Source: an uncultured Prevotella sp.
GTDB taxonomy: Bacteria; Bacteroidota; Bacteroidia; Bacteroidales; Bacteroidaceae
Length of the DNA: 64,000 nt
NCBI GenBank assembly: GCA_900318395.1
Contig: ONKL01000005.1
Coordinates: 16,779-80,778, forward strand
Reading direction: 5' to 3'
The notes beneath the pieces were generated by a model. It was given only the letters and a program-made list of their open reading frames with translations. It searched no databases and was not told the DNA's origin. This document shows, piece by piece, positions 16,431 through 24,526 of this stretch. Position 1 is the first letter of the stretch. Each line of letters opens with the position of its first letter. The translations under genes were made by a program, and so were the position numbers.

Positions 16431-18842
16431 ATGAAAAAATTCATTTGTCTCGTTTTAGTCCTGTGTGGACTGACATCGATACAAGCCCGTCAGCGTCAGA
16501 ATTTCGACGCTGACTGGCTTTTTGTATTAGGCGACTCAACCCAAATGTCGCAAGTGGATTATAACGATAGCTATTGGCGCCGTCTCAACGTGCCCCACGA
16601 CTGGGCGCGCGAGGGTGACTTCTTCGTCGGTAATCCCAGTGGTGCAGGTGGTGGAGCCCTTCCGGGGGGAATCGGTTGGTATCGTAAGCATTTCCAAGTG
16701 AACGGTGAAGAAGTGAAACGTGAGAAGTTCTTCCTGGAGTTCGACGGTGTCTATATGAACTCGACTGTCTATGTGAATGGCCAGAAGGTGGGCTTCCGTC
16801 CTTATGGCTATTCGAGTTTCGAGTACGATATTACACCCTATATCAAGCGGGGGGAGAATGTGGTGGCAGTGAGAGTTGACAATTCTGATCAGCCCAATTC
16901 CCGTTGGTACTCTGGCTGTGGTATCTATCGCCACGTATGGCTCACCAAGACCCATCCCATCCATGTGAAGCACTGGGGCGTGTTCGTACATGACGGCAAG
17001 GTAGAGGTGGATTACGAGAACCCCACCAAACAGAAGGTCATCGTGAAAAACAGCCTTATTGACCAATCGGGCAAGACGGTTGCTACCACCAATGATTTCT
17101 CTTTCCACATTCCACAGTCCTCATTACACATGTGGAGCTGCGAGGCCCCATATATATATAAGGTACGCACGCAACTGATTGCAGGTGGCAAGGTGGTGGA
17201 CGAAGTGGAGACTACCACCGGTTTCCGTGACTTTAAGTTTGATGCCAAGACAGGCTTCTGGCTCAATGGCAAGAACTTCAAGATTAATGGCGTGTGTGAG
17301 CATCACGACCTCGGATGTCTTGGTGCTGCCCTCAATGAGGATGCCCTCCATCGCAAACTTACCAAACTGAAGGCGATGGGTGTGAACTCCATTCGCTCCT
17401 CGCATAATCCGCCGGCTCCAGAGCTGTTGAACATGTGCGACACGATGGGACTCATTGTGATGGATGAGAGCTTTGACATGTGGCGGCGCAAGAAAACCCA
17501 GAACGACTATGCCCGTTTCTTTGATGAGTGGCATGAGCGCGACCTGACGGATCTGATTCTGCGCGACCGTAATCACCCCTCTATCCTGATGTGGTCGATA
17601 GGCAACGAGGTGCTTGAGCAGTGGTCTTCTGCTGAGGCTGATACGCTGACTCTCGAACAGGCGAATCTGATCTTGAACGCTGGGCATGACGCCTCGACAT
17701 TGGCGAAGGATGGCGAACTCTCCGTACAGAGTCTGCTCACCCAGCATCTGGCAGAGATCGTGAAGCGTTACGACACTTCGCGCCTCATCACGGCTGGCTG
17801 TAACGAGCCTTCACCCAATAACCACCTCTTCAAGAGTGGGGCTATCGACCTGATTGGATTCAACTATCACCATCAGTGGGTGAAGGATGTGCCACAGAAC
17901 TTCGCGGGCAAGCCATTCATCTTCTCTGAGAGTGTATCGGCCTTGCAGACACGCGGCTTCTATATGATGCCTTCCGATACGGTCTATAAGGCACCGAAGG
18001 AGTGGTGGTTGCCTTATACGGATCCTTCGTATATGTGTTCGGCTTACGACAATATGCATGCTTCATGGTCGAGTACGCATGAGGAGACTTGGGATGTGGT
18101 GAAACACAACGACTTTGTGGGTGGACAGTATATCTGGACAGGTTTCGACTATATCGGTGAACCTACTCCCTACGGATTCCCTGCACGATCGAGTTACTTC
18201 GGCATCATCGACCTCGCTGGTTTCCCCAAGGATACCTATTATATGTATCAGAGTGAGTGGACACAGAATCCTATGCTGCACCTCTTCCCCCACTGGAACT
18301 GGGTGCCTGGTGACTATATCGACATGTGGTGCTACTATAGTGGTGCCGATGAGGTGGAGCTCTTCATCAACGGCAAGAGTCAGGGCGTGCGCCGCAAGAC
18401 TGATCATCAACCAGAGGGCTGGAAACCTGGACTTTGCACAGAGTATCACGTAGGCTGGCGGGTGACATTCGATCCTGGTGAGGTGAAGGCTGTATCTCGC
18501 AAAGACGGTAAGGTGGTGTGCGAGCAGGTGATTAAGACTGCCGGTGCCCCTGATCATATACGATTGTCAGTAGACTATCAAGGTAAGACGACCACCTTTA
18601 TCACTGCAGAGGTGGTGGATAAGGATGGTAATCTCTGTCCTTGGGCTGATGATGAGATCCATTTCATCTATGAAGGCGAAGGCGGCATCCTGGGTACCGA
18701 CAATGGTTGCCAGACCTCGATGGAACGTTTCACTTCGCCCAAGCGTAAGGCTTTCTTCGGCAAGTGTCTGGTGGTGGCAACTGGCAATGGCTCGATTACG
18801 GCCAAGTCGGCAACGCTGAATCCTGCGTGGATAGAGTTTTAG
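16431..18842 (+). CDS. GH2 beta-glycosidase, probably beta-galactosidase
   Basis: An 803-residue GH2 enzyme with a signal peptide (MKKFICLVLVLCGLTSIQA). The jelly-roll region has FDGVYMNSTVYVNG and RVDNSDQPNSRWYSG(C)GIYR. The acid/base is Glu393 in WSIGNEV and the nucleophile is Glu500 in FSESVS. The C-terminal Ig-like domains include VELFINGKSQG. The ATG at 16431 is preferred to an in-frame GTG at 16419 because the signal peptide begins there. It follows the GH31 gene in one transcript, which favours a beta-galactosidase acting on the same oligosaccharides. Beta-glucuronidase or beta-mannosidase activity cannot be excluded from sequence. The stop overlaps that of the convergent gene by 2 bases. 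Confidence 0.9.
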   Translation: MKKFICLVLVLCGLTSIQARQRQNFDADWLFVLGDSTQMSQVDYNDSYWRRLNVPHDWAREGDFFVGNPSGAGGGALPGGIGWYRKHFQVNGEEVKREKFFLEFDGVYMNSTVYVNGQKVGFRPYGYSSFEYDITPYIKRGENVVAVRVDNSDQPNSRWYSGCGIYRHVWLTKTHPIHVKHWGVFVHDGKVEVDYENPTKQKVIVKNSLIDQSGKTVATTNDFSFHIPQSSLHMWSCEAPYIYKVRTQLIAGGKVVDEVETTTGFRDFKFDAKTGFWLNGKNFKINGVCEHHDLGCLGAALNEDALHRKLTKLKAMGVNSIRSSHNPPAPELLNMCDTMGLIVMDESFDMWRRKKTQNDYARFFDEWHERDLTDLILRDRNHPSILMWSIGNEVLEQWSSAEADTLTLEQANLILNAGHDASTLAKDGELSVQSLLTQHLAEIVKRYDTSRLITAGCNEPSPNNHLFKSGAIDLIGFNYHHQWVKDVPQNFAGKPFIFSESVSALQTRGFYMMPSDTVYKAPKEWWLPYTDPSYMCSAYDNMHASWSSTHEETWDVVKHNDFVGGQYIWTGFDYIGEPTPYGFPARSSYFGIIDLAGFPKDTYYMYQSEWTQNPMLHLFPHWNWVPGDYIDMWCYYSGADEVELFINGKSQGVRRKTDHQPEGWKPGLCTEYHVGWRVTFDPGEVKAVSRKDGKVVCEQVIKTAGAPDHIRLSVDYQGKTTTFITAEVVDKDGNLCPWADDEIHFIYEGEGGILGTDNGCQTSMERFTSPKRKAFFGKCLVVATGNGSITAKSATLNPAWIEF

Positions 18843-20140
18843 TCCAGACGGCGGATGAGCTCACGCAGTTCGTTGTAAGCCTTGCGGCGACGGTAGGCAT
18901 AAATGGCTAAGAAGATAATGACGAGTAACATGAAGATACTCGTATAGATGAGGATCTCTGCTTTTTGCTCGGCAATCTGTCGCTCCTTGCCCTCAGAGTC
19001 ATAGACGGTGGCCAGCAACATGGCATCGCTATGCTTCTGTCGGATAAGTGCCGAGTCGTAGGCTTCGGCTATCTGTGTGGCCACACTGAGTGCAGAGTCC
19101 TTGCGGCCGGCGAACAGGTTGGCGCGGTATTTCGGCAACAGGTAGCGCCCGATGTTCTCAAGGTCGGCTTCAAAGGCACTTTCCTGCATAAAGCGTTGAA
19201 GCATCGCGTAGTTGTCGGCGGCTTCTTTATAACGATGGGTCAGCATCAGGTATTCCGTGCTATTGATAATATATGCCAGCCTTTTCGACGTGTTTGTAGA
19301 GAGATAGGCCCTATAGGCTCTATCGGCGGCAATCGAGCCTCCTCGCTTATACTCTAACAGTGCCTTGCAATAGCAGATATCGGCTTTCATTTCGTCGATA
19401 TAGATCGTATCGCGGTCAGAGCGGTTGCTGGCAATGGTATATAAAGAGTCTTGCCTATCAACCCAGGGAACGGCATGGGAATAGTCGCCTGCCTGAATAT
19501 AGGCCATAGCCACCGACTTCATGGTGTGTTGGCACTCGCGGAAGTCGAGGGGGGCATGGTGAATCTTAAGCATGTCGTGAATATCATTGAGCGCATTTTG
19601 AAAGCTGTGCGCTGCCTCGGTGGTTTGTCCGAGATAGAGCTGGCACTCGCCAATCATCTCTGCAATATCGTGAAGGCGAGTAAAATCGTCATCACCGGCT
19701 TCTCTCAGTTTTTTATCGAAGGCGTAAACCTCGCGCAGTGCCATGTCGTAGCGCTTCATATTACAGAGCAAGCGGAGATAGTCCTTACACGAATAGATGT
19801 AGCACTCGAAATCACCCTGATTGTCAAGCGCGCTGGCATCGATATCTGCCAGTTGGTAATAGAGGTTCAGCGACAGGCGGTATTCCCCTCGGTTGTTATA
19901 GGTGATGGTGCGATAGAAAATGCTCCTCACCTCCGATAATTCGCCTCTTTGTTCTACACTGTCGATGACGGCAAGAACACGAGGAATATCGCGGGTGTTG
20001 AACACTTCAAAGATTACAGAGTCGACATGCTGGCGCTGGTTCTCATCGGTAATGCCCCGATGCGGGCGGCCTGAGCTACAACTCATGGCAATCATGATGG
20101 CTAAAGATATAATTGAAATAATGAATGTCTGTTTCCTCAT
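18839..20140 (-). CDS. TPR lipoprotein with C-terminal membrane helix
   Basis: A 433-residue protein with a lipoprotein-type N terminus (signal helix then MSCSSGRP). The body is helical and TPR-like: GEYRLSLNLYYQLADI, KRYDMALREVYAF, LYLGQTTEAAHSFQNAL. A membrane helix lies near residues 390-412 (ILIYTSIFMLLVIIFLAIYAY), with a short basic tail. It looks like the sensory half of a TPR histidine kinase without the kinase. It is the last gene of the four-gene minus-strand operon, 1 bp after the histidine kinase stop, so it probably cooperates with that kinase. Having both a lipobox and a second anchor is unusual. Confidence 0.8.
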   Translation of the reverse strand: MRKQTFIISIISLAIMIAMSCSSGRPHRGITDENQRQHVDSVIFEVFNTRDIPRVLAVIDSVEQRGELSEVRSIFYRTITYNNRGEYRLSLNLYYQLADIDASALDNQGDFECYIYSCKDYLRLLCNMKRYDMALREVYAFDKKLREAGDDDFTRLHDIAEMIGECQLYLGQTTEAAHSFQNALNDIHDMLKIHHAPLDFRECQHTMKSVAMAYIQAGDYSHAVPWVDRQDSLYTIASNRSDRDTIYIDEMKADICYCKALLEYKRGGSIAADRAYRAYLSTNTSKRLAYIINSTEYLMLTHRYKEAADNYAMLQRFMQESAFEADLENIGRYLLPKYRANLFAGRKDSALSVATQIAEAYDSALIRQKHSDAMLLATVYDSEGKERQIAEQKAEILIYTSIFMLLVIIFLAIYAYRRRKAYNELRELIRRLD

Positions 20141-20141
20141 A

Positions 20142-21971
20142 TTACAGATGTGCTTTTTTGGTTTTCAATGTGAGTACCATACGAGTTCCGCCAACGTAAA
20201 GAGGATCGAGTTGGAGATGACCTCCAAGGTGCTGTGCCAATTGGCGGCAGAGGTAAAGACCCATGCCCAGGCCTTCGTTGAAATCATCGAGTTTCGTAAA
20301 CTGTCTGAAGATGTTTTCTTGCTCGGACTTGGGGATGCCGGGGCCAGTGTCTGATACATAGAAGCAGACACTGGTTTCGTCAATGGTTCCGCAGCCGATA
20401 GTGATACGCCCCTCATCGGTATATTTGTTGGCGTTGGTAAGCAACTCACTCAATATCTTCGTCAAGCAAGCCTTGTTGGTGGTAATGATGGGGTTTTCGC
20501 CCACGATCTCTACAAACAGTTCTACCAAATCCGGCTGCCGCATCACAATGCTACGGGCAACATCCTGGCAGAGATTACCGCAATCAACCACATCGGTCAT
20601 TGGTATCTCGCTCGTGGATTCTATCTCCAACGTCTTCTTCCAGTTGTCGATGATGTTGTTGATTGACAGACTATTGAGTTTGATGTCTCTGGTCAAAGTG
20701 TTAAGTTCTTCCTCCTCCATAAGGCTTTGTCCGTCGCGCAGCACTTGGGCGAAACCGCTAATGATGTTGAGGGGTGTACGTATCTGGTGGAACATATCCC
20801 GGATGAATGCAGTCTTTTTGCGGTCAGATTCCTCTGCCAGGGTCTTGGCTTTCGTCAGCTCCTTGTTCTTCTTTTCTGTCTCAGTGCGCGTGGCTTCAAG
20901 CTCTGCTACGTGGGTGGCGATAGACTCTTGCATGATATGGAAACTGTTCTGCAGTTTGCCCACTTCGTCAATACGGGTGCTGGGGGGGATCTGCCTGTCA
21001 AAATGCCCTTCGGCAATATCTTCAGTCTGTTTGGCCAGTGTTACAACGGGCTTCATGGTTTTGCGGACAATGTAATAGCAGAAAGCCAGCATGGACAACA
21101 GGCAGAAGACGATCATGCAGCTGATGATAATGATCATCTGATAGTAGCTCTTGAAGATATTATCCTCAGGACACACCATGACCAGTCGCCAGCCGGAATC
21201 AGACAATGGCTGTTGCAAGATAAGACAGTCTCTGCGCTCCAGGTCTTCCATCTGTACATTCTCCTTGCTGGTGGCGATGATGGTATTCTTGGAACCTAAG
21301 AGTACGAAGTAGGAATCCGGGTAGCGCCATTCCTGCGTAAGGATTTGTGAGAGCATGCGCTGCGACAGGTCTACGGATATGACACCGATGGTATTGCCTT
21401 CGCTGTTGACCAAGGGCTTGCAGAAGCTGGCGATGATGTCGCGCGAGTAGATGGCACCGGGATTGTAGTCCTTGAAAGGGTCTACCCAGCAGGCTTTGCC
21501 TTGCCTGATGGGCTCTTGATACCAGCCCATATCAAAGTAGGGATAATCGTCGCTGCCTTCGTTTTCAGTCTCAATGTGGCCGTTGTTATTATAGGAATAA
21601 GCCGAGAAGTAGTGGCCCTCACTGGGAAAGTAGTCGGGTATCATGGCAATGCTGCAACCGTTAAGTATGGGGTTGATTTGCAATATGCGTGCCGACAGAC
21701 TCAGCAGAGAGTCTGGGTTCAGATTTCGAAACACTTGCCAGTCGGTATTGAGAGTGGCTACTTCTACCTCGTCCATGATACCAATCAGATGTTGGGCTGT
21801 GTTGTCAAGCATTTGCTCTGTCTCATCAATAGCAGCCTGCCGTATTGACGATTTGGAGCGGTGAATGAGGATTCCCATAATCACAATCAAGATGACTATG
21901 ACGAATGCCAGGATGCTGAAGCTAAGACGGACAGATACCGACTGCTGGATTTTTCTGATGATTGTGTTCAT
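20142..21971 (-). CDS. Cache-domain sensor histidine kinase
   Basis: A 609-residue membrane histidine kinase. Segments in order are a membrane helix (about 13-33), a periplasmic Cache domain (YFSAYSYNNNGHIETENEG, then GVISVDLSQRML), a second membrane helix (about 278-305), HAMP, and a coiled coil. HisKA follows with phospho-acceptor His395 in FHQIRTPLN, then HATPase with LTNANKYTDEG, DTGPGIP and GLGMGLYLC. The start at 21971 is preceded by GGAGGAAAA, a strong ribosome site for this phylum, and overlaps the upstream stop by 4 nt. An upstream ATG 12 codons earlier is less likely. The Cache domain is closely similar to that of the preceding protein, so the two may form mixed dimers. No response regulator is in the window. 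Confidence 0.92.
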   Translation of the reverse strand: MNTIIRKIQQSVSVRLSFSILAFVIVILIVIMGILIHRSKSSIRQAAIDETEQMLDNTAQHLIGIMDEVEVATLNTDWQVFRNLNPDSLLSLSARILQINPILNGCSIAMIPDYFPSEGHYFSAYSYNNNGHIETENEGSDDYPYFDMGWYQEPIRQGKACWVDPFKDYNPGAIYSRDIIASFCKPLVNSEGNTIGVISVDLSQRMLSQILTQEWRYPDSYFVLLGSKNTIIATSKENVQMEDLERRDCLILQQPLSDSGWRLVMVCPEDNIFKSYYQMIIIISCMIVFCLLSMLAFCYYIVRKTMKPVVTLAKQTEDIAEGHFDRQIPPSTRIDEVGKLQNSFHIMQESIATHVAELEATRTETEKKNKELTKAKTLAEESDRKKTAFIRDMFHQIRTPLNIISGFAQVLRDGQSLMEEEELNTLTRDIKLNSLSINNIIDNWKKTLEIESTSEIPMTDVVDCGNLCQDVARSIVMRQPDLVELFVEIVGENPIITTNKACLTKILSELLTNANKYTDEGRITIGCGTIDETSVCFYVSDTGPGIPKSEQENIFRQFTKLDDFNEGLGMGLYLCRQLAQHLGGHLQLDPLYVGGTRMVLTLKTKKAHL

Positions 21972-23455
21972 TTTTCCTCCTTCCTCCTCTCTCCATTCTC
22001 GTTGCATCCTTGTGCTTCACTCATCAGTTTGTCGAGAAGGGTTGTTATCTGATTGGTGTTCTGCAACATCTCGTCAACGGTATGGCTGAAGTCTTCCTCG
22101 CTCAGGTCGTGATGATTGTCGCAGATGACGCGTGATTCTTCCAGAATGCCCTGGACGGGCTTTACCATATCTTCCGATATATGGTGAAGCACGTGGGTCT
22201 TGATCCTTTCCTCATCCTTCACTTTTTCATAGGCGATGGTCAGTTCGCGGTTCTGCTGCTCAAGTCTCCCGGTTTCCTCGCGTAGCTGACTGGTATATTC
22301 TCGGAGAGCTAACTGCATTCTTCGGAATCTGTGCTGCAATTGTCCGATTTCGTCTGGTCTTGTACTGTCGGGCACTTCATCGGTAAATTGACCTTCTGCA
22401 GACAGTTCGGTAAAGGCTGCCAAGCTACTAAGTGGCTTCAGATGACGGTTGACGATAACCAAACAGAAGATGAGCAGCAACATCAGTCCAATAATCATTG
22501 TGATACGTGTAATATGCTGCAACTCGTTGTACGATTCAAAGATATCCCGCTCAGGGCAGATGATGGCCACACTCCAACCTGTGTTTTTAAACGGTTTATA
22601 GAAGACGTAGCTTGGTTCACCGTCGATTTCTACGATGCGATGGCCTGTCTCGCCAGCTATCATGGCCTCACCAATGCTGACAAAAACGGAGTCCTGTTGT
22701 GCCATGGCTCGTGTGAAGATAGTTTCATAAAACAGCTTCGTGGTGTCGGGATGTACCAGATAGGTGCCGCCCTTGCCTAGCAAGACACTATAGGAATGGG
22801 GATAAGGCTTTGCCTCGCTGATGATAGATGAGAACCAGTCAAGACGGATGTCTACAGAAAAAGTGCCTACTACCTTCCCTTTCGCATCGTGGATGGGCTG
22901 ACTATAGCTGGAGAAGATGTCCTTGACGACGATACCCTCTTCTGTGTCTTCGAAGAATGGCTCTATCCAGTAGGGCTTGTCGAGGAGTTTTGGAATCAGA
23001 TACCAGTCCATGCAGAAATACTGATAATTGTCTGTGCCCTCCTGTTCTGTCTGGATGGAGTCGCCATCGTTGTAGGAATAGGCAGAGAAATAACGGCCTT
23101 TATCCTTAAAATAATAAGGTTCGAAACTGATGCTACAGCCCGTCAGGTCAGGATTGCTTTCCAGCACTTGTCTGCTCAGGTCGAACATCATGTCGGGCTC
23201 GTTAAGATGGTTTTCGATAACCACCAGCATATTGTTGGCAGCCACCTCGGCACGGTGAAATGTGTTGCCGACATGGAGCACTGCGCCTTCAATCGTTTTC
23301 GTGGCCTTGTTCCAAGCCTCTTCGCGCACTACTTCGCGCGTCTCAGAGAACCATAAAGCGAAGGCTGCAGTAAAGATAGCGGCCACGATAATGACTACCC
23401 AGAAGCCCAGTATTCTGGACAGTGAACTGCGGATATATCGTATCAGTTTCTTCAT
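21968..23455 (-). CDS. Cache/HAMP receptor lacking an ATPase domain
   Basis: A 495-residue membrane receptor. It has a membrane helix (about 14-35), a Cache domain with YFSAYSYNDGDSIQTEQEG, VVGTFSVDIRLDW and YPHSYSVLLGKGG, a second membrane helix (about 315-335), HAMP, a long coiled coil, and a HisKA-like helical hairpin (HHISEDMVKPVQ). It ends without any N, G1 or G2 ATPase box. It is a paralogue of the downstream histidine kinase, with the catalytic half missing. It overlaps both neighbours by 4 nt, so the stoichiometry is probably fixed by coupled translation. It may receive phosphate from, or dimerise with, the neighbouring kinase, which is inference. Confidence 0.88.
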   Translation of the reverse strand: MKKLIRYIRSSLSRILGFWVVIIVAAIFTAAFALWFSETREVVREEAWNKATKTIEGAVLHVGNTFHRAEVAANNMLVVIENHLNEPDMMFDLSRQVLESNPDLTGCSISFEPYYFKDKGRYFSAYSYNDGDSIQTEQEGTDNYQYFCMDWYLIPKLLDKPYWIEPFFEDTEEGIVVKDIFSSYSQPIHDAKGKVVGTFSVDIRLDWFSSIISEAKPYPHSYSVLLGKGGTYLVHPDTTKLFYETIFTRAMAQQDSVFVSIGEAMIAGETGHRIVEIDGEPSYVFYKPFKNTGWSVAIICPERDIFESYNELQHITRITMIIGLMLLLIFCLVIVNRHLKPLSSLAAFTELSAEGQFTDEVPDSTRPDEIGQLQHRFRRMQLALREYTSQLREETGRLEQQNRELTIAYEKVKDEERIKTHVLHHISEDMVKPVQGILEESRVICDNHHDLSEEDFSHTVDEMLQNTNQITTLLDKLMSEAQGCNENGERRKEEK

Positions 23456-24408
23456 TGCCCCATTATTTCTTTATATGATACAGGTCGGGCTATTAGCCTG
23501 CACTCAGTCATCATGCGTGAAGCCTTCTTTACCATGTCTTGTCTGACGCGGAATTCTCGTTTGCCTGTGTCTTTGTTAATTTGCAGTCTCAGGCATTCCT
23601 CCAGCATAAACTTCTGCATCAGCTGGTTGGTGGGAGAATTATATTTGCGCACGTATTTCATCACGATGTCGAGTGCTTCCTTCTGATGCTTGGCGGCCCA
23701 TTCCCAGCCCTGACGGCTAGCCTTGGCAAATTTCTCGCATGCGGAGCGGTGCTGGAGGAAGTAGTCTCTTTTTACGTAGACACCTGTCTCTTGGATGTTA
23801 TAGTCGTGATCTGAGAATCTGTAGATACTCTCTTTGCTCATTTTGAATCCCGACTGGAGCAGCTGATAGTATTCATTATAGCTCACCGCCATAGTAGCAT
23901 CCACTGCACCACTGAGAAACAGATTGATACCGCTGGTGAATGGCACCCACTCGTAGTGCATCTTCTCGTGATGGTTCATGATGAAGGTCAGATAGTTGGG
24001 GTCGGAATTAAAGATGGCCACTTTCTTGCCCTTCATCTTCAGCGGGTTGGTGTCCCAGCGGGAGATGAGCACGTTACTGCTGTTCATGGAGTCTTGGAAA
24101 ATATTGACCAATGCGAATCCTTGGGAAATGAAGTCCATCGCCGACATCAGCGAGAACATGGCTGCGTCACACTCCAGAGATTTTAGTCTGTTCAGAGCCG
24201 AGCTGGTCAGCGTAGGATGCTGAATCTCAACTTCCAGTCCTGCCTCGCGATAAAATCCCTGTTCGTAGGCCACATAGTAGCCCGCAAATTGAGCCTGTGC
24301 CTTCCAGGAAGTAGTGAACACAAAGCGCTCTTTCTGCGCTTGTGTGGCGATGGCTGATAGCAGGCATAAAACTATCATCAGAATATGGTAATTCTTTTTT
24401 CCTTCCAT
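23452..24408 (-). CDS. NMT1/THI5-like periplasmic substrate-binding protein
   Basis: A 318-residue secreted protein (signal peptide ending ATQAQ) of the NMT1/SsuA/ThiY binding-protein family. Features are FTTSWKAQAQFAGYYVAYEQGFYREAGLEVE, the family's N-terminal signature, and FNSDPNYLTF and NEYYQLL in the second lobe. Such proteins normally deliver pyrimidine precursors, sulfonates or similar compounds to ABC transporters. No permease or ATPase gene is nearby. Instead it heads an operon with two Cache receptors and overlaps the next gene by 4 nt. It most likely presents a ligand to the sensors rather than to a transporter; the ligand is unknown. Confidence 0.88.
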   Translation of the reverse strand: MEGKKNYHILMIVLCLLSAIATQAQKERFVFTTSWKAQAQFAGYYVAYEQGFYREAGLEVEIQHPTLTSSALNRLKSLECDAAMFSLMSAMDFISQGFALVNIFQDSMNSSNVLISRWDTNPLKMKGKKVAIFNSDPNYLTFIMNHHEKMHYEWVPFTSGINLFLSGAVDATMAVSYNEYYQLLQSGFKMSKESIYRFSDHDYNIQETGVYVKRDYFLQHRSACEKFAKASRQGWEWAAKHQKEALDIVMKYVRKYNSPTNQLMQKFMLEECLRLQINKDTGKREFRVRQDMVKKASRMMTECRLIARPVSYKEIMGQ

Positions 24409-24430
24409 TTTTAGTTTATGTTGAATGGTG

Positions 24431-24461
24431 CAAAGGTAAGCAAAATTTGTGATACTACCAA
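24431..24461 (-). promoter_or_regulatory. Promoter of the binding protein-sensor operon
   Basis: On the minus strand TTG (complement of 24459-24461), 20 nt, TACCTTTG (complement of 24431-24438), 23 nt upstream of the binding-protein ATG. It is divergent from the GH31 promoter, with -33 boxes only 17 bp apart, so shared regulation is possible. Confidence 0.7.
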
Positions 24462-24478
24462 ATATATTATAATAATCC

Positions 24479-24509
24479 TTGCACGAACGGAGAAAAGTTT
24501 GTATCTTTG
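24479..24509 (+). promoter_or_regulatory. Promoter of GH31 gene
   Basis: TTG at 24479-24481, 20 nt, TATCTTTG at 24502-24509. Its position rules out coding starts upstream of 24527 for the GH31 gene. Confidence 0.7.
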
Positions 24510-24526
24510 CAAGGTCAATTAATTCT

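Noticed and set aside
13394-18842. A complete xyloglucan utilisation locus
   Set aside because: GH31 and GH2 fit side-chain removal, but no SusC/SusD pair, no endo-xyloglucanase and no complete hybrid regulator are present.
24479-24526. Upstream TTG start for the second GH31 gene
   Set aside because: That TTG is the -33 box of the promoter; the signal peptide begins at 24527 or 24533.
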